From DASPKM01 sp035628135 (GTDB taxonomy: Bacteria > Bacteroidota > Bacteroidia > Chitinophagales > Chitinophagaceae): DNA of 64,000 bases. Shown here piece by piece: positions 17,092 through 26,761 of the stretch (position 1 is its first letter; each line of letters begins with the position of its first letter). The translations under genes and the position numbers were made by a program. Location of the stretch: assembly GCA_035628135.1 (NCBI GenBank), contig DASPKM010000006.1, positions 310,001 to 374,000 on the forward strand, in the 5' to 3' direction. The notes below the pieces were generated by a model that worked only from the letters and a program-made list of their open reading frames with translations, ran no database searches and was not told where the DNA came from.

Positions 17092-20000
17092 TTACGGTTG
17101 ATCCTGTACGTTAGCAACGCATTGTTATTCACGCCTGCCAGCAGGTATTGCTGCCCTGCGACAGTTACCAGCAAAGCATCCTTTACGTCGCCGGCAATGC
17201 GCAACCCGCTGGACGTTTGCGGAACATAGGTAAAGTTCGCTTTGCCGTCGTTCAACAATAAGGTGCCAAAGCAGGCATCCATTTTACCCAGCTTCAGCCT
17301 CGGATAGTCGTTGTTGCCTAATAGCAGCAGGTCCTGGAACCCATCGGCATTTGCATCGAACTGCACGATTTTATATACCGGTGCAAACTGGGCCTGCAAG
17401 GGTAATTTTTTTGGAATGAACTTTCCATTATCATTTATGAACAGCATGGTCTCCAATTGCCTTGCCTGCAGCTTCATGGCTTCCTTCAATTCATCGGCTG
17501 AAAATATATCGGTGATCCCCGCGTCTGCATAGCTTTTATAGCTGGTGAACTTGCGGCGCATGGGATACAGCTGGTCCAGCAACTCATCCCGCGAAACATA
17601 AGGATAGCTTTTTCCCTGGATGTAAAAACAGAGCATGGGATCTATTGATCCATTGTTATCAAAATCCTTGCACACCAGCTCTGCCGGCTCGGTTTCGGTT
17701 GCACGTACCTGAGAGTTCAGGCCCCAGTTCCCTGCCACGATGTCCTTATCTCCGTCGTTATCCAGGTCAACCAAGTGCAGCGTGTTCCACCATCCGGTGA
17801 AAGCAGACAATTCAGTGTTGGATTGCTTCAATTGAAAGGCCGGCGCACCAGGCAAAGTAGCTGTTGACTGCAGCACATTCATAAAAATTGCCGGCGCCAT
17901 CCATTCACCTGTTATGACCAGGTCAGGACGGTTATCACGATTGATATCTTCAAATACAGCATCGGTGATCATTCCTGGTTTTTGCAAACCCGGCGCTACC
18001 TGCGCCACAACGTCCCTGAATTTCCCCTTGCCATCATTTAAAAGCAAGTAGCTGGCCGGTGCTTCAGGATAACGACCGGGAACTACCCTGCCGCCCACAA
18101 ACAAATCGATGTCTCCGTCCCCATCGGCATCGGCCGCGGCCGCGCAGGACTTACTGAAAGCCATGATTGGCAAGGCGCCTGCCGACCACGAAAAATTTCC
18201 TTTACCATCGTTTATAAATAACCGGTCCTGCAACCGCGGATCGTTTTCATCGTAATCATTGTATCCACCGGTGGTCATGTAGGCGTCCAGGTCCTTGTCG
18301 CCATCCGCATCGAACAATAACACACGACCCGTGCTGGCGTTGCTGTCTGCAATAAAATCAGTTACGGCATGATACTCAAAGTTGCCATTCGCTTGCTGAA
18401 TGTACAGCGCATCGCCTTGTCCCTGCGAGGCCCCGATCAATACATCCTCGCGGCCGTCGCCATTTACATCGCCGGCCGCCATTGCCGGCCCGCTCTGCGA
18501 ATACATGACGGGCATGAGCGGCTGCCGCTTAAAATCGTTGTACTCCAATTGCAAATGGCTGTAATCTATAAACGACCGCACCGGCGAAAAAACGGTTTGC
18601 GGTTTTTTAGGTGAATAAATATATGCCTGCTTCGCGTTTTGCTGATCTAGTGTGATGGTCGTATTCAATGGTGGACGCGCCAGCACCTGCATGGCGCCGT
18701 TCAGCCAGATGATCTTCAGGGAATCTACCGATTGCACCCCACCCAGCCCGATATGAATGACCGGGCTAACCGACGACTGGTATCCACGCGTAGGCATTTG
18801 TTCGTACAACTGCATGCCTTTGCCCGTGTAACAATATATTTTCGCGCCCAAGCCACCTGAATTTTTTTGTCCCCCCTTCAACCTCAAACCAAGGTACGCA
18901 TTGCGCTGCGGTTGCTGCGCCGCCTCATTGCGGTAAACAAATGCAGGCCCATTGATATTGTTCACGATAATGTCCAGGTCGCCATCATTATCCAGGTCCG
19001 CATAGGCAGCGCCGTTAGACAATGAGACCTGGTCCAATCCCCAGTCCTTTGTAATATTGGTAAAATGAAGATTGCCATCGCTGCGGAAAGCGTAATTCGA
19101 CAGCGTGGTAGAAGGCATCATTTGCACGATCTCTAAATAGTTAATACTGTCGCGGTTCACTACCTGCTTCACCAGGTAATCGCCCCAATACTTCAAAAAA
19201 TCCTTGTTGGTATAGTCGCGCATGTAGCCATTCGTGATATACAGGTCCTTATGACCGTCATTGTCAAAATCAGCAAACAGGGCGGACCAACTCCAATCTG
19301 TATTCGATATGCCCGATACCTGCCCTATCTCGCTGAAAGTGCCATTGCCATTGTTCAGGTGCAGCATGTTGCGCATGAACTGGTAGTGAAATCCATTGGT
19401 GGCCATTTCCTGGTACAGCTCGTAATTTTCCTGTGCCTGCAACAGTTTTTGCCGGCGGTTGTCTTCAGGCAACATATCCAGCGTGAGTATATCCACCCAT
19501 CCATCGTTATTAATATCCGCTATGTCACTGCCCATTGAAAATTGTGAAAGATGGCTAAGCATGTAATGCTCCCTCGCGGTGAAAGTTCCGTTGGCATTGT
19601 TGATATACAGGTAGTCCTGTTCGGTATAATCGTTGGAAACATAGATATCGGGCCAGCCATCGTTGTTGATATCTGATACCGCCACACCTAATCCAAAGCT
19701 GATAGGATTGCCGGAGATGCCCGCTTCCTTGCTGACATCGGTAAACTTTCCATCGTCATTACGGTAAAGTTTATCCGCAGCCAGCGGGTCGTGTTCTGTT
19801 TTCAGGTGATGCAACTCAACGTTCTTATAGGCCTTGATGTTATGGTTGAGCAGGTACATGTCGAGGTCGCCATCGATATCATAATCAAAAAATATCGCTT
19901 GTGTGGAGCAGGCATCGTCATCGAGGCCATATTGCTTTGCTTGCTCGGTAAACTTAAGATTGCCCTTATTGATGAACAGTTGATTTCTCCTGCTGTTGGC

Positions 20001-20402
20001 CTCACCCTTGCCGGAATAGCACACGTAAATGTCCAGCCTTCCATCACCATTCACATCGGCCATGGCAACGCCTGTTTTCCATCCTTTATGGCCTGTTATG
20101 CCGGCCTGTTTGGTAATGTCCCTGAATTTGCAATTGCCCAGGTTCAGGTACAGTTTATCGGGCCTCATATTGCCCGTAAAATAAAGATCGGGCAAGCCAT
20201 CGTTATTAATATCACCGACTGCCACGCCGCCGCCGTTATAAAAATATTCGTAGGCCAGCACGTTTTGCACGCCGGTTTCGGTGATGATATTATTGAAATC
20301 GATACTGGTTTCTTTGGGGGAGAGTAAAGTAAATAAGGGGCGTTGTTGCGCAACGCTGGTACAGGTGATGGTGCACGCCAATATGGTAGAAAGTATTCGC
20401 AT
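17088..20402 (-). CDS. Giant VCBS/FG-GAP repeat protein with ASPIC/UnbV domain, exported
   Basis: An 1104-residue secreted protein with a short signal peptide (MRILSTILACTITCTSVAQ). It contains two beta-propeller-like blocks of FG-GAP/VCBS repeats, each with Ca2+-binding loops such as DINNDGLPDLYFTG, DVNGDGRLDIYV, DLDNDGDLDIIV, DVNGDGREDVLIG and DADGDGDIDLFVGG. Between them, at about residues 500-580, is an ASPIC/UnbV domain (SGGLGAKIYCYTGKGMQLYEQ, IHIGLGGVQSVDSLKIIW). Such proteins are surface or periplasmic and often accompany SusC/SusD pairs and haloperoxidases in Bacteroidota. Its stop overlaps the start of the haloperoxidase gene. A strong terminator (20494-20525) and a -7 element lie between susD and this gene, so it may have its own promoter. 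Confidence 0.9.
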   Translation of the reverse strand: MRILSTILACTITCTSVAQQRPLFTLLSPKETSIDFNNIITETGVQNVLAYEYFYNGGGVAVGDINNDGLPDLYFTGNMRPDKLYLNLGNCKFRDITKQAGITGHKGWKTGVAMADVNGDGRLDIYVCYSGKGEANSRRNQLFINKGNLKFTEQAKQYGLDDDACSTQAIFFDYDIDGDLDMYLLNHNIKAYKNVELHHLKTEHDPLAADKLYRNDDGKFTDVSKEAGISGNPISFGLGVAVSDINNDGWPDIYVSNDYTEQDYLYINNANGTFTAREHYMLSHLSQFSMGSDIADINNDGWVDILTLDMLPEDNRRQKLLQAQENYELYQEMATNGFHYQFMRNMLHLNNGNGTFSEIGQVSGISNTDWSWSALFADFDNDGHKDLYITNGYMRDYTNKDFLKYWGDYLVKQVVNRDSINYLEIVQMMPSTTLSNYAFRSDGNLHFTNITKDWGLDQVSLSNGAAYADLDNDGDLDIIVNNINGPAFVYRNEAAQQPQRNAYLGLRLKGGQKNSGGLGAKIYCYTGKGMQLYEQMPTRGYQSSVSPVIHIGLGGVQSVDSLKIIWLNGAMQVLARPPLNTTITLDQQNAKQAYIYSPKKPQTVFSPVRSFIDYSHLQLEYNDFKRQPLMPVMYSQSGPAMAAGDVNGDGREDVLIGASQGQGDALYIQQANGNFEYHAVTDFIADSNASTGRVLLFDADGDKDLDAYMTTGGYNDYDENDPRLQDRLFINDGKGNFSWSAGALPIMAFSKSCAAAADADGDGDIDLFVGGRVVPGRYPEAPASYLLLNDGKGKFRDVVAQVAPGLQKPGMITDAVFEDINRDNRPDLVITGEWMAPAIFMNVLQSTATLPGAPAFQLKQSNTELSAFTGWWNTLHLVDLDNDGDKDIVAGNWGLNSQVRATETEPAELVCKDFDNNGSIDPMLCFYIQGKSYPYVSRDELLDQLYPMRRKFTSYKSYADAGITDIFSADELKEAMKLQARQLETMLFINDNGKFIPKKLPLQAQFAPVYKIVQFDANADGFQDLLLLGNNDYPRLKLGKMDACFGTLLLNDGKANFTYVPQTSSGLRIAGDVKDALLVTVAGQQYLLAGVNNNALLTYRINRK

Positions 20403-20473
20403 GCATTTTTGGCTATTAATTATTGATTAATTTATTATTTATTATTGGGAGCAGATGAATAATAATCAATAAT

Positions 20474-20481
20474 CAAATTTA
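20474..20481 (-). promoter_or_regulatory. -7 promoter element (TAnnTTTG)
   Basis: Read on the minus strand the bases are TAAATTTG, 71 bases upstream of the VCBS gene start and just past the susD terminator. It would give the VCBS-haloperoxidase pair its own transcript. Confidence 0.4.
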
Positions 20482-20493
20482 GCTACAATCAAA

Positions 20494-20525
20494 GAAAAAA
20501 AGGCCGTCCTGTGAGCAGGACAGCC
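20494..20525 (-). terminator. Strong Rho-independent terminator after susD
   Basis: On the minus strand, GGCTGTCCTG and CAGGACGGCC form a 10-bp stem (one G-T pair) around a CTCA tetraloop, followed by a run of T. It starts 21 bases after the susD stop codon. Confidence 0.92.
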
Positions 20526-20545
20526 GGAGTGTATGATTATGACCA

Positions 20546-22117
20546 TTATGGTTTATCCCACCAAACGCGCGACGTTAGTTTGTCGCCGCCTGGTATCCTG
20601 CCAATAGCCGCGGCATAATTGTCAGGATTGGTAGAAGCTTCTCCCTGCGGATAGATCAACCTCCGGGGGATAGTTCCACCGGTAACATTGCCGGGATAGT
20701 TTACCGGTACAAGTACGGGGAAGGCAGTCCTTCTCCAGTTTGCAAAAGCCTCATAGTCGTTGAACACGGTGGCCACCCAGTATTGTGTGTTGATCATCTC
20801 GAGTGCATTGGCCGGAACAAATGGATGTGCAATGAGGTAAGCGGTAGCTTGCGCATCGGTTACCACGGCGGCGGCATCCCACTGGGCCAGCATGGTCATG
20901 GCTGCCTTAACGCCGTTGTTATAATGTTCAGCGGCAGTAAGCGGAATGTTCCATCCGCGATGATCTGCTTCGGCCAGCAACAGCTCCGTTTCAGCATACG
21001 TCAGCAACATGGTTATGCCATTATCTTTTGCATAAAACCTGTTGATGGGCCTTGAATACTTGTACCAGGTGCCGGGATAGCCCGGGGCCTTGCTGATGTC
21101 AGTAGGGCCGCCTTGCAAATCGTAGCCGTTGGGCATGCCGAGTTGGTTGGCCGGTGTCTGGTCTCCTGCCGCGCCCAATGTATTTTCATTGGGTGTGGGC
21201 GGCGGTATTTCTGCCAGCACGCCCAGGCGCGGGTCATTGTTATTTTTCAGGAAATCGATGAAGGCCTTGCTCCACCTGATGTATGGTATTTCATAAGGCA
21301 GGTTCAATACCTGGCTAATGCGGTTAATGGTAGGACGTCCGCCGGAAGCGTCGTGCTTGACCATCGCATTGTCTGCATTGCTGGTGAACGTGCCACCTGC
21401 CGCAGCTTTTTCTGCCCATGTTTTAGCTGCATTCGCGTCTACTTTGGTAAGACGCATGCCGAGGCGAAGCATCAATGAATATGCAAAGCGTTTCCATTTT
21501 GCAATGTCGCCATTATAGAGCAGGTCGCCGGTTGGTTTGTCCTTCGATGCATCCAGTTTCGCAGCCGCTTCATCCAATTCCTTCAGCATATCGGCATAAA
21601 TGAACGACTGCTCGTCATACTTCGGCTTAAAGATGCGCTTGTAGAATCCCATGCCCGCTTCTGAATAAGGAACATCGCCGTAAATATCCGTGATGCGGTG
21701 GAAGATCAGCACTTTCATGATCCTTCCTATCTGGTGCAGGTTGGCATACTGCGCTTTGTCGCGGGTAAGTTCCACCAGGTCCACTACGTGCTTCACCTGT
21801 TCATCGTAAGCGCGCTGGAAGTATGCCGCATTATAATCAGGATTGAGCGTGTACTTGTCGCCCACCCAGTAACCCGCCAGGTGAGAAAAGTGCTGGATCA
21901 TGGTACTGAAATGGATCAACTGCGCACGCCATGTTTCATAGCTGAAATCCGCGCTGCCGGTGTACCGCAGTTGCGAAGTAGTAAGCAGGAAGTTCGGGTT
22001 AAATGATTCCGGTCCTGCCTTGGTGGGATCTGTATTTAGTTGCTCGAACTTTTTGGTACAGCCCGCCATTACAACAATTACTGTCAGCGCTGCCAGGTAT
22101 TTATAAATGCGTTTCAT
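20546..22117 (-). CDS. SusD/RagB-like nutrient-binding outer-membrane lipoprotein
   Basis: A 523-residue lipoprotein: the signal ends in VVMAGC and the mature part begins TKKFEQLNTDPTKAG, typical of the SusD group with the early NxDP motif. The helical TPR-like scaffold is seen throughout (for example AYDEQVKHVVDLVELTRDK and FAYSLMLRLGMRLTKVDA), and the C terminus has the family's ANWRRTAFPVLVPVNYPG and RRLIYPQGE segments. SusD proteins sit as a lid over the SusC channel on the cell surface and capture the ligand. It lies 23 bases after susC. The branch resembles SusD_2 (peptide/other ligand) rather than starch SusD, so the substrate is not predictable. Confidence 0.95.
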   Translation of the reverse strand: MKRIYKYLAALTVIVVMAGCTKKFEQLNTDPTKAGPESFNPNFLLTTSQLRYTGSADFSYETWRAQLIHFSTMIQHFSHLAGYWVGDKYTLNPDYNAAYFQRAYDEQVKHVVDLVELTRDKAQYANLHQIGRIMKVLIFHRITDIYGDVPYSEAGMGFYKRIFKPKYDEQSFIYADMLKELDEAAAKLDASKDKPTGDLLYNGDIAKWKRFAYSLMLRLGMRLTKVDANAAKTWAEKAAAGGTFTSNADNAMVKHDASGGRPTINRISQVLNLPYEIPYIRWSKAFIDFLKNNNDPRLGVLAEIPPPTPNENTLGAAGDQTPANQLGMPNGYDLQGGPTDISKAPGYPGTWYKYSRPINRFYAKDNGITMLLTYAETELLLAEADHRGWNIPLTAAEHYNNGVKAAMTMLAQWDAAAVVTDAQATAYLIAHPFVPANALEMINTQYWVATVFNDYEAFANWRRTAFPVLVPVNYPGNVTGGTIPRRLIYPQGEASTNPDNYAAAIGRIPGGDKLTSRVWWDKP

Positions 22118-22140
22118 AAACAGTTTATTTATGGTTTGGA

Positions 22141-25100
22141 TTAGAATTTAATGTTGATGTTCATCCCAAATGAACGGAATGGGGGCACACCTGCCAATTC
22201 TAACCCCTGGGCGATCGTGTTACTGTAATTTGATTCCGGGTCGATGTTCGGCGTATGCTTTTTCAGCACTGCCAGGTTCCTGCCGACCAACGAAATATTG
22301 ATTCCCTGTATGCGCAGCTTGCTGTACAGTCGTTGCGGCAGGGAGTACCCGATCACGATCTGCCTGAGCTTGATGAAGCTTGCATCGTACACAAATTGGC
22401 TTGATACGTTGTTGGCAAGCGCACCGTAGTAGTCCCAGGCATCTTCCCTGACCGTATTCTTACCGCCGCCTTCTGATACACCATCGCCGATGATACCGGT
22501 CTCACGTCCTTCGAGCGTCATCTGGTGCAAACCAAAGATGGTTGCGTAGTAATTGGTAGCGGAGAATATCTTGCCGCCAGATTTGAAATCGATGAGTATC
22601 CCGAAGTTCAGGTTCTTATACGTGATCTCGTTCAGCCATCCGCCGAATTTATCATGGAAGCCCGATCCCATTGGTATCAGTTTGCCTTGTTGCGGGCGGC
22701 CGTTTGCATCGAATACAACGGCGCCGCTTGCATCACGCTTGTAGTCGAAGGCCATGATCTGCGCCGCAGGCTTGCCCACTACGTGGTGAATAAAGGCGTT
22801 TCTTGTACGCGACTCCGCTATTTGTTGCGTGGTTTGGCCTTCGGAAAGCTTTATCACCTCATTGTTCAATTTGGTGAAATTGAAAGAAGAGGTCCACGAG
22901 AAGTTCTTTGTTCTTACAGGCACCCCGGTCAATTCTATTTCAATGCCCTTGTTCTCCAACTCACCGAAGTTGATGGTGGCGCCTGTGTAACCAGAAGTGG
23001 GAGAAGCCGGAACATCTATGATTTCCTTGATTGTCTCGCGGTTGAACCATGTAAAGCTGGCTCCCAGCCTGCTGTTCAAAATCCTTGCTTCTATTCCGGC
23101 CTCTGTTTCTTTAAGCCTGAACGGTGTAAGCTGGCTATTGGGAACGTTGGTATTGGTGTTTACGCCAATAGGATAGCCATTGATGCTTCCATCGATACTA
23201 TAATATAATTTGGTAGCATAGGGAGCAGCCTTGCCGCTGGTGTTGGCCCATGCAAGCCTTACCTTACCGAAATTGAGCCAGCTTGGTTTGACCACTTCAC
23301 TGAATATGAAGCTGGCGCTTACAGAAGGATAAAACAGGTGATTGTCGTTAATGGGTAATGTTGAGAACCAGTCTTCGCGGCCCGTAGTGTTCAGGTAGAT
23401 CATTCCTTTATAGGAAAGCTCGGCGGTGTAGTACAGAGACTGCACTTCTTCGCGGAACAGGTCGTAACGTGTGTTCCTGTTGTTGGCATTTTGCAAGGTG
23501 TACAGGAATGGAACGTTGAACTGGTCGCCGGTTGAATTTTGTATCTCCGAACGGTAACGCATCAGGTTTCCGCCCACGCTTACATCCAGCCCGATGTCGT
23601 CGCTCAGCGACCTGGTGGCCGACAACAGGAAGTCAGCATTCATTTCCGAGGTCTTGATGGAGTTTTCGGTCATGTTTCCTTTCGGCAGGTATGCGGTACC
23701 GGTAGGTGTAACCGAAGTGGTCCTGTCGCTGAAGTAATCCTGTCCTATTCTTCCCTGTATCGATAGCCAGTCGAGCAATTGATACCTGAGCATTCCCATG
23801 GTGATCACGCGGTTGCGTCCCAGGTCGCTCACAAAAGCGCTTGAAGCAAACCATGGATTGGTGAGGTAAATATTATCTGAGAAATTGATTTCCGAGCCAT
23901 CGGGTTTGTATCCTGGCCTCAACACTTCTTCATCGAGCGTGGTGGGCAGGAATGCAATACCGAAGTTGGAGTTGCCGGGAGAATCGCTAAGGAACGGACG
24001 GTTCTTGCTTTTTTCAATAATATAATTTACCACAGCGGAAAGCGTGAGCCGCTTAGTTAGCTTGCTGTTGAGATTGAGGTTGAAAGTATTCCTTCTCATC
24101 CCCGAGTTGGGCACTACCGATTGGTTCAGCATATTGGAAGCCGACAACCTGAAATTGCCATTGTCGTTGCCGCCGCTGAATGCCACCGTATTGGTGATGG
24201 TGTGGCCTGTGCGGTAGAAATTCTTGATGTTGTCCTTATGCGCGGTGTATGGCCTGGAAACACCGTCGAATTGTATGGCGTTGGTATTGTCGATTTTTGC
24301 TCCCCAGCTATTGGCTCCGGATATATATGCATTGGATTGCGAAGTGGGTTTTACGCCCAATAATCCCTGTCCATATACATATTGGTATTCTGTATGGTCG
24401 ATGATATCATCCAGCACCAGGTTGGAATTGAGTTCCACGCCGATGCCTTTCTTGTTCTTACCGCTCTTGGTAGTGATGAGTATCACACCTTGTGAAGCGC
24501 GGGAGCCATACAATGCCGATGCAGTGGAACCTTTCAGCACTGATATTTCTTCGATGTCGTCGGGGTTGATGTTGGAAATACCATCGCCGAGGTCTGCGCC
24601 GCCCCACATGCCTGCGCTGCCGCGGGTGCTGTTATCCATGGGAACGCCATTGATAACAATGAGCGGGCTTTGTGTTTTAAGACTGTTATTGCCCCTGATG
24701 ACGATGTTGGTAGAAGAGCCGGGCCCGCCATTAACGCCGCTGATGTTTACACCGGCAATGCGTCCTTCCAGGCCATTGGCCACATTCAGTTCCCGGGCCT
24801 TGGTGAGGCCTTCGCCATCTACTTTGCTTACCGCATAACCGAGGCGCTTGGCTTCCTTGCGTATACCCAGGGCCGTTACCACTATTTCCGACATTTGGTT
24901 ATCGGACAACACCAGTGTAATATTTACCCTGGCGTCATCGCCCACCACTATTTCCTGGGTAATATATCCAATGGACGATAGCACCAGTATTTCGCCCTTA
25001 TTGGCCTGGATGGTAAATTCGCCATTGGTGTTGGTAGAAGTCCCTCTGCGCGTACCCTTCACCGTTACACTCACGCCTATTACAGGAACGCCATCGGAAT

Positions 25101-25611
25101 TGGTGACACGCCCGGTTACATTGTCAGCTACTCCATTAATATTTTGTTTGCCTTCGCCGATGTTCGGCTGCTGTTCTTCTTCAAAATTTACCTGGTCCGG
25201 GTTGGTCACCTTTTTTGGGTTTTCCCTTACTAAAAGGATGACGAAGGCATTGTCGGATACTTTTTTGTATTTCAACCCGGTATTCTTCAATACCTGGTCG
25301 AGTATCTTTTCGATGTCTGTATTGGAATTGGTCACGGGGTTTACGGGTTTGGAGCCCAGCGATGGATCGGAGAAAAGAAAGTAAACGCCTTTTTGCTTGT
25401 TCAGGTCTTTCAGCACGTTGAACAGCGTTTGTTTCTCGGCAGGTTGATTTTGTTGGTCATTCTGCGAAAACAGGCCGAGAATGCCTTTCTTCTTTCCGTT
25501 ATTGGCGGCATAACCGGTTTGTGCCTGCAGGTTATGCGAGCCGAGGAGGGCAAGTGCAACCAGCGAGCAGGCAAGCCGTTTCAAGTGGGATGAATGTAGT
25601 AAGGTTCTCAT
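22141..25611 (-). CDS. SusC/RagA TonB-linked outer-membrane receptor with STN domain
   Basis: A 1156-residue receptor. After the signal peptide comes an STN (secretin/TonB short N-terminal) domain at about residues 60-130 (TLFNVLKDLNKQKGVYFLFS), a carboxypeptidase-D-like domain at about 160-235 (TGRVTNSDGVPVIGVSVTVK), a plug with EIVVTALGIRKEAKRLGYAV and LKGSTASALYGSRASQGVIL, and a beta barrel ending in an aromatic residue (RSFGMNINIKF). The STN domain indicates signal transduction to the FecR protein encoded directly upstream. It pairs with susD. The 38-base gap after fecR shows no -7 element, so read-through from fecR is possible. Confidence 0.96.
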   Translation of the reverse strand: MRTLLHSSHLKRLACSLVALALLGSHNLQAQTGYAANNGKKKGILGLFSQNDQQNQPAEKQTLFNVLKDLNKQKGVYFLFSDPSLGSKPVNPVTNSNTDIEKILDQVLKNTGLKYKKVSDNAFVILLVRENPKKVTNPDQVNFEEEQQPNIGEGKQNINGVADNVTGRVTNSDGVPVIGVSVTVKGTRRGTSTNTNGEFTIQANKGEILVLSSIGYITQEIVVGDDARVNITLVLSDNQMSEIVVTALGIRKEAKRLGYAVSKVDGEGLTKARELNVANGLEGRIAGVNISGVNGGPGSSTNIVIRGNNSLKTQSPLIVINGVPMDNSTRGSAGMWGGADLGDGISNINPDDIEEISVLKGSTASALYGSRASQGVILITTKSGKNKKGIGVELNSNLVLDDIIDHTEYQYVYGQGLLGVKPTSQSNAYISGANSWGAKIDNTNAIQFDGVSRPYTAHKDNIKNFYRTGHTITNTVAFSGGNDNGNFRLSASNMLNQSVVPNSGMRRNTFNLNLNSKLTKRLTLSAVVNYIIEKSKNRPFLSDSPGNSNFGIAFLPTTLDEEVLRPGYKPDGSEINFSDNIYLTNPWFASSAFVSDLGRNRVITMGMLRYQLLDWLSIQGRIGQDYFSDRTTSVTPTGTAYLPKGNMTENSIKTSEMNADFLLSATRSLSDDIGLDVSVGGNLMRYRSEIQNSTGDQFNVPFLYTLQNANNRNTRYDLFREEVQSLYYTAELSYKGMIYLNTTGREDWFSTLPINDNHLFYPSVSASFIFSEVVKPSWLNFGKVRLAWANTSGKAAPYATKLYYSIDGSINGYPIGVNTNTNVPNSQLTPFRLKETEAGIEARILNSRLGASFTWFNRETIKEIIDVPASPTSGYTGATINFGELENKGIEIELTGVPVRTKNFSWTSSFNFTKLNNEVIKLSEGQTTQQIAESRTRNAFIHHVVGKPAAQIMAFDYKRDASGAVVFDANGRPQQGKLIPMGSGFHDKFGGWLNEITYKNLNFGILIDFKSGGKIFSATNYYATIFGLHQMTLEGRETGIIGDGVSEGGGKNTVREDAWDYYGALANNVSSQFVYDASFIKLRQIVIGYSLPQRLYSKLRIQGINISLVGRNLAVLKKHTPNIDPESNYSNTIAQGLELAGVPPFRSFGMNINIKF

Positions 25612-25649
25612 TTTTGCAGCGGTTTTAGTCTATTAAGAATCATGGCATG

Positions 25650-26651
25650 TTATGGATAGGTAATGGTGATCCGGCCATCGTTTCGGACCACTTTAAATTC
25701 TTGTGTTGCTTCCAGCGAACTTAACAACACGTCCAGGTTATCATTGGGTACAATACCGGTAATGGTTTTTTCGGCAAGCGATCCATCTACGATAATGATC
25801 TCGACGCCATAATGTTCTTTGATCTTTTGCACGGCCAGGCTAAGCGGTGTATTGTCGAAGAAGAGCTTTTTGTCTTTCCATGCGAGCACGGTTTCTTCTT
25901 TCACGGCTTTTCTTGCGAGCTGGCTGTTGGCCAGTTCCACAAAATCGCCGGGCGCCATGCGTGTTTCTATTCCGTCCTTAGTGCGGATGATCACACTGCC
26001 TTCGGTGAGCATAACGCTTGATTTATCGGGCCGGCTCACCACGTTGAATTGGGTACCGGTGACCACAACGTCTAATTGATCGGTATGAACAATGAACCTG
26101 CTTTTGCTAGCGGTTTTCTTTACTTTAAAAAATGCTTCGCCTTTGATCCATACTTCGCGCTCTTTGCCCTGGTCCCAGCCCGATGAGTAGGAGATGCTGC
26201 TATTTGCGTTCAGTATTACTTCGGACCCGTCGGGCAACTGCTGTTGGGTTACCTGGCCATAAGCGGTTTGAATGGATGATTTACTGCCCAGGTTCGTCCA
26301 TAAATAAGGGCCGGCCAGCAATAATATAACTGCGGCGGCGGCGCTCCACCACCAGCGGCGGCGGGAGCTCCTCATTTCCACTACCGGGGTTTCCTGGTAA
26401 GTTTCAGCCCTGGTCAGGCTGTCCATCAGGCGTTGCGCAGAGGCTTCTACCTGTTCGGGACGTACATTTTTTTCCTTTACCATAATGTTTTGCATACACA
26501 TTATGGCGGAATCAACAAGTGTTTTACGGGAAGGGTCCTGGTTCATCCATTGCTCCCAGGCCTCGGCTTTTTGGGGATCGGTCTTAAAATACCAGGCCTG
26601 GAACTGCTCGTCTATCAATACTTCTTCCGCACTTTGAAAAATTTTTTCCAT
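25650..26651 (-). CDS. FecR-type anti-sigma regulator
   Basis: A 333-residue inner-membrane regulator. The N-terminal part (1-85) would bind the sigma factor in the cytoplasm; a membrane segment follows at about 99-118 (RWWWSAAAAVILLLAGPYLW). The FecR domain begins at about 125 (QTAYGQVTQQQLPDGSEVIL, GEAFFKVKKTASKSRFIVHT, MLTEGSVIIRTKDG) and the C-terminal DUF4974 domain is seen as LFFDNTPLSLAVQKIKEHYG. It receives the signal from the STN domain of SusC and controls the ECF sigma factor encoded divergently. Gene order sigma-FecR-SusC-SusD is standard for ligand-induced loci in Bacteroidota. Confidence 0.95.
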   Translation of the reverse strand: MEKIFQSAEEVLIDEQFQAWYFKTDPQKAEAWEQWMNQDPSRKTLVDSAIMCMQNIMVKEKNVRPEQVEASAQRLMDSLTRAETYQETPVVEMRSSRRRWWWSAAAAVILLLAGPYLWTNLGSKSSIQTAYGQVTQQQLPDGSEVILNANSSISYSSGWDQGKEREVWIKGEAFFKVKKTASKSRFIVHTDQLDVVVTGTQFNVVSRPDKSSVMLTEGSVIIRTKDGIETRMAPGDFVELANSQLARKAVKEETVLAWKDKKLFFDNTPLSLAVQKIKEHYGVEIIIVDGSLAEKTITGIVPNDNLDVLLSSLEATQEFKVVRNDGRITITYP

Positions 26652-26761
26652 ATTTAAATGTCAGTTATCTGGTTCATGTGCGGTTATGGCTCGTTTTGTA
26701 ATCATGCCGGTTAAAGTTTTTTAGTAAAAGCTGTGTTTTTTGCTAAAATTGCACTGCGTGG

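Noticed and set aside
22525..23208. 227-codon plus-strand frame inside susC
   Set aside because: It is antisense to the SusC beta barrel, which is continuous and typical across this part; no family features are seen.
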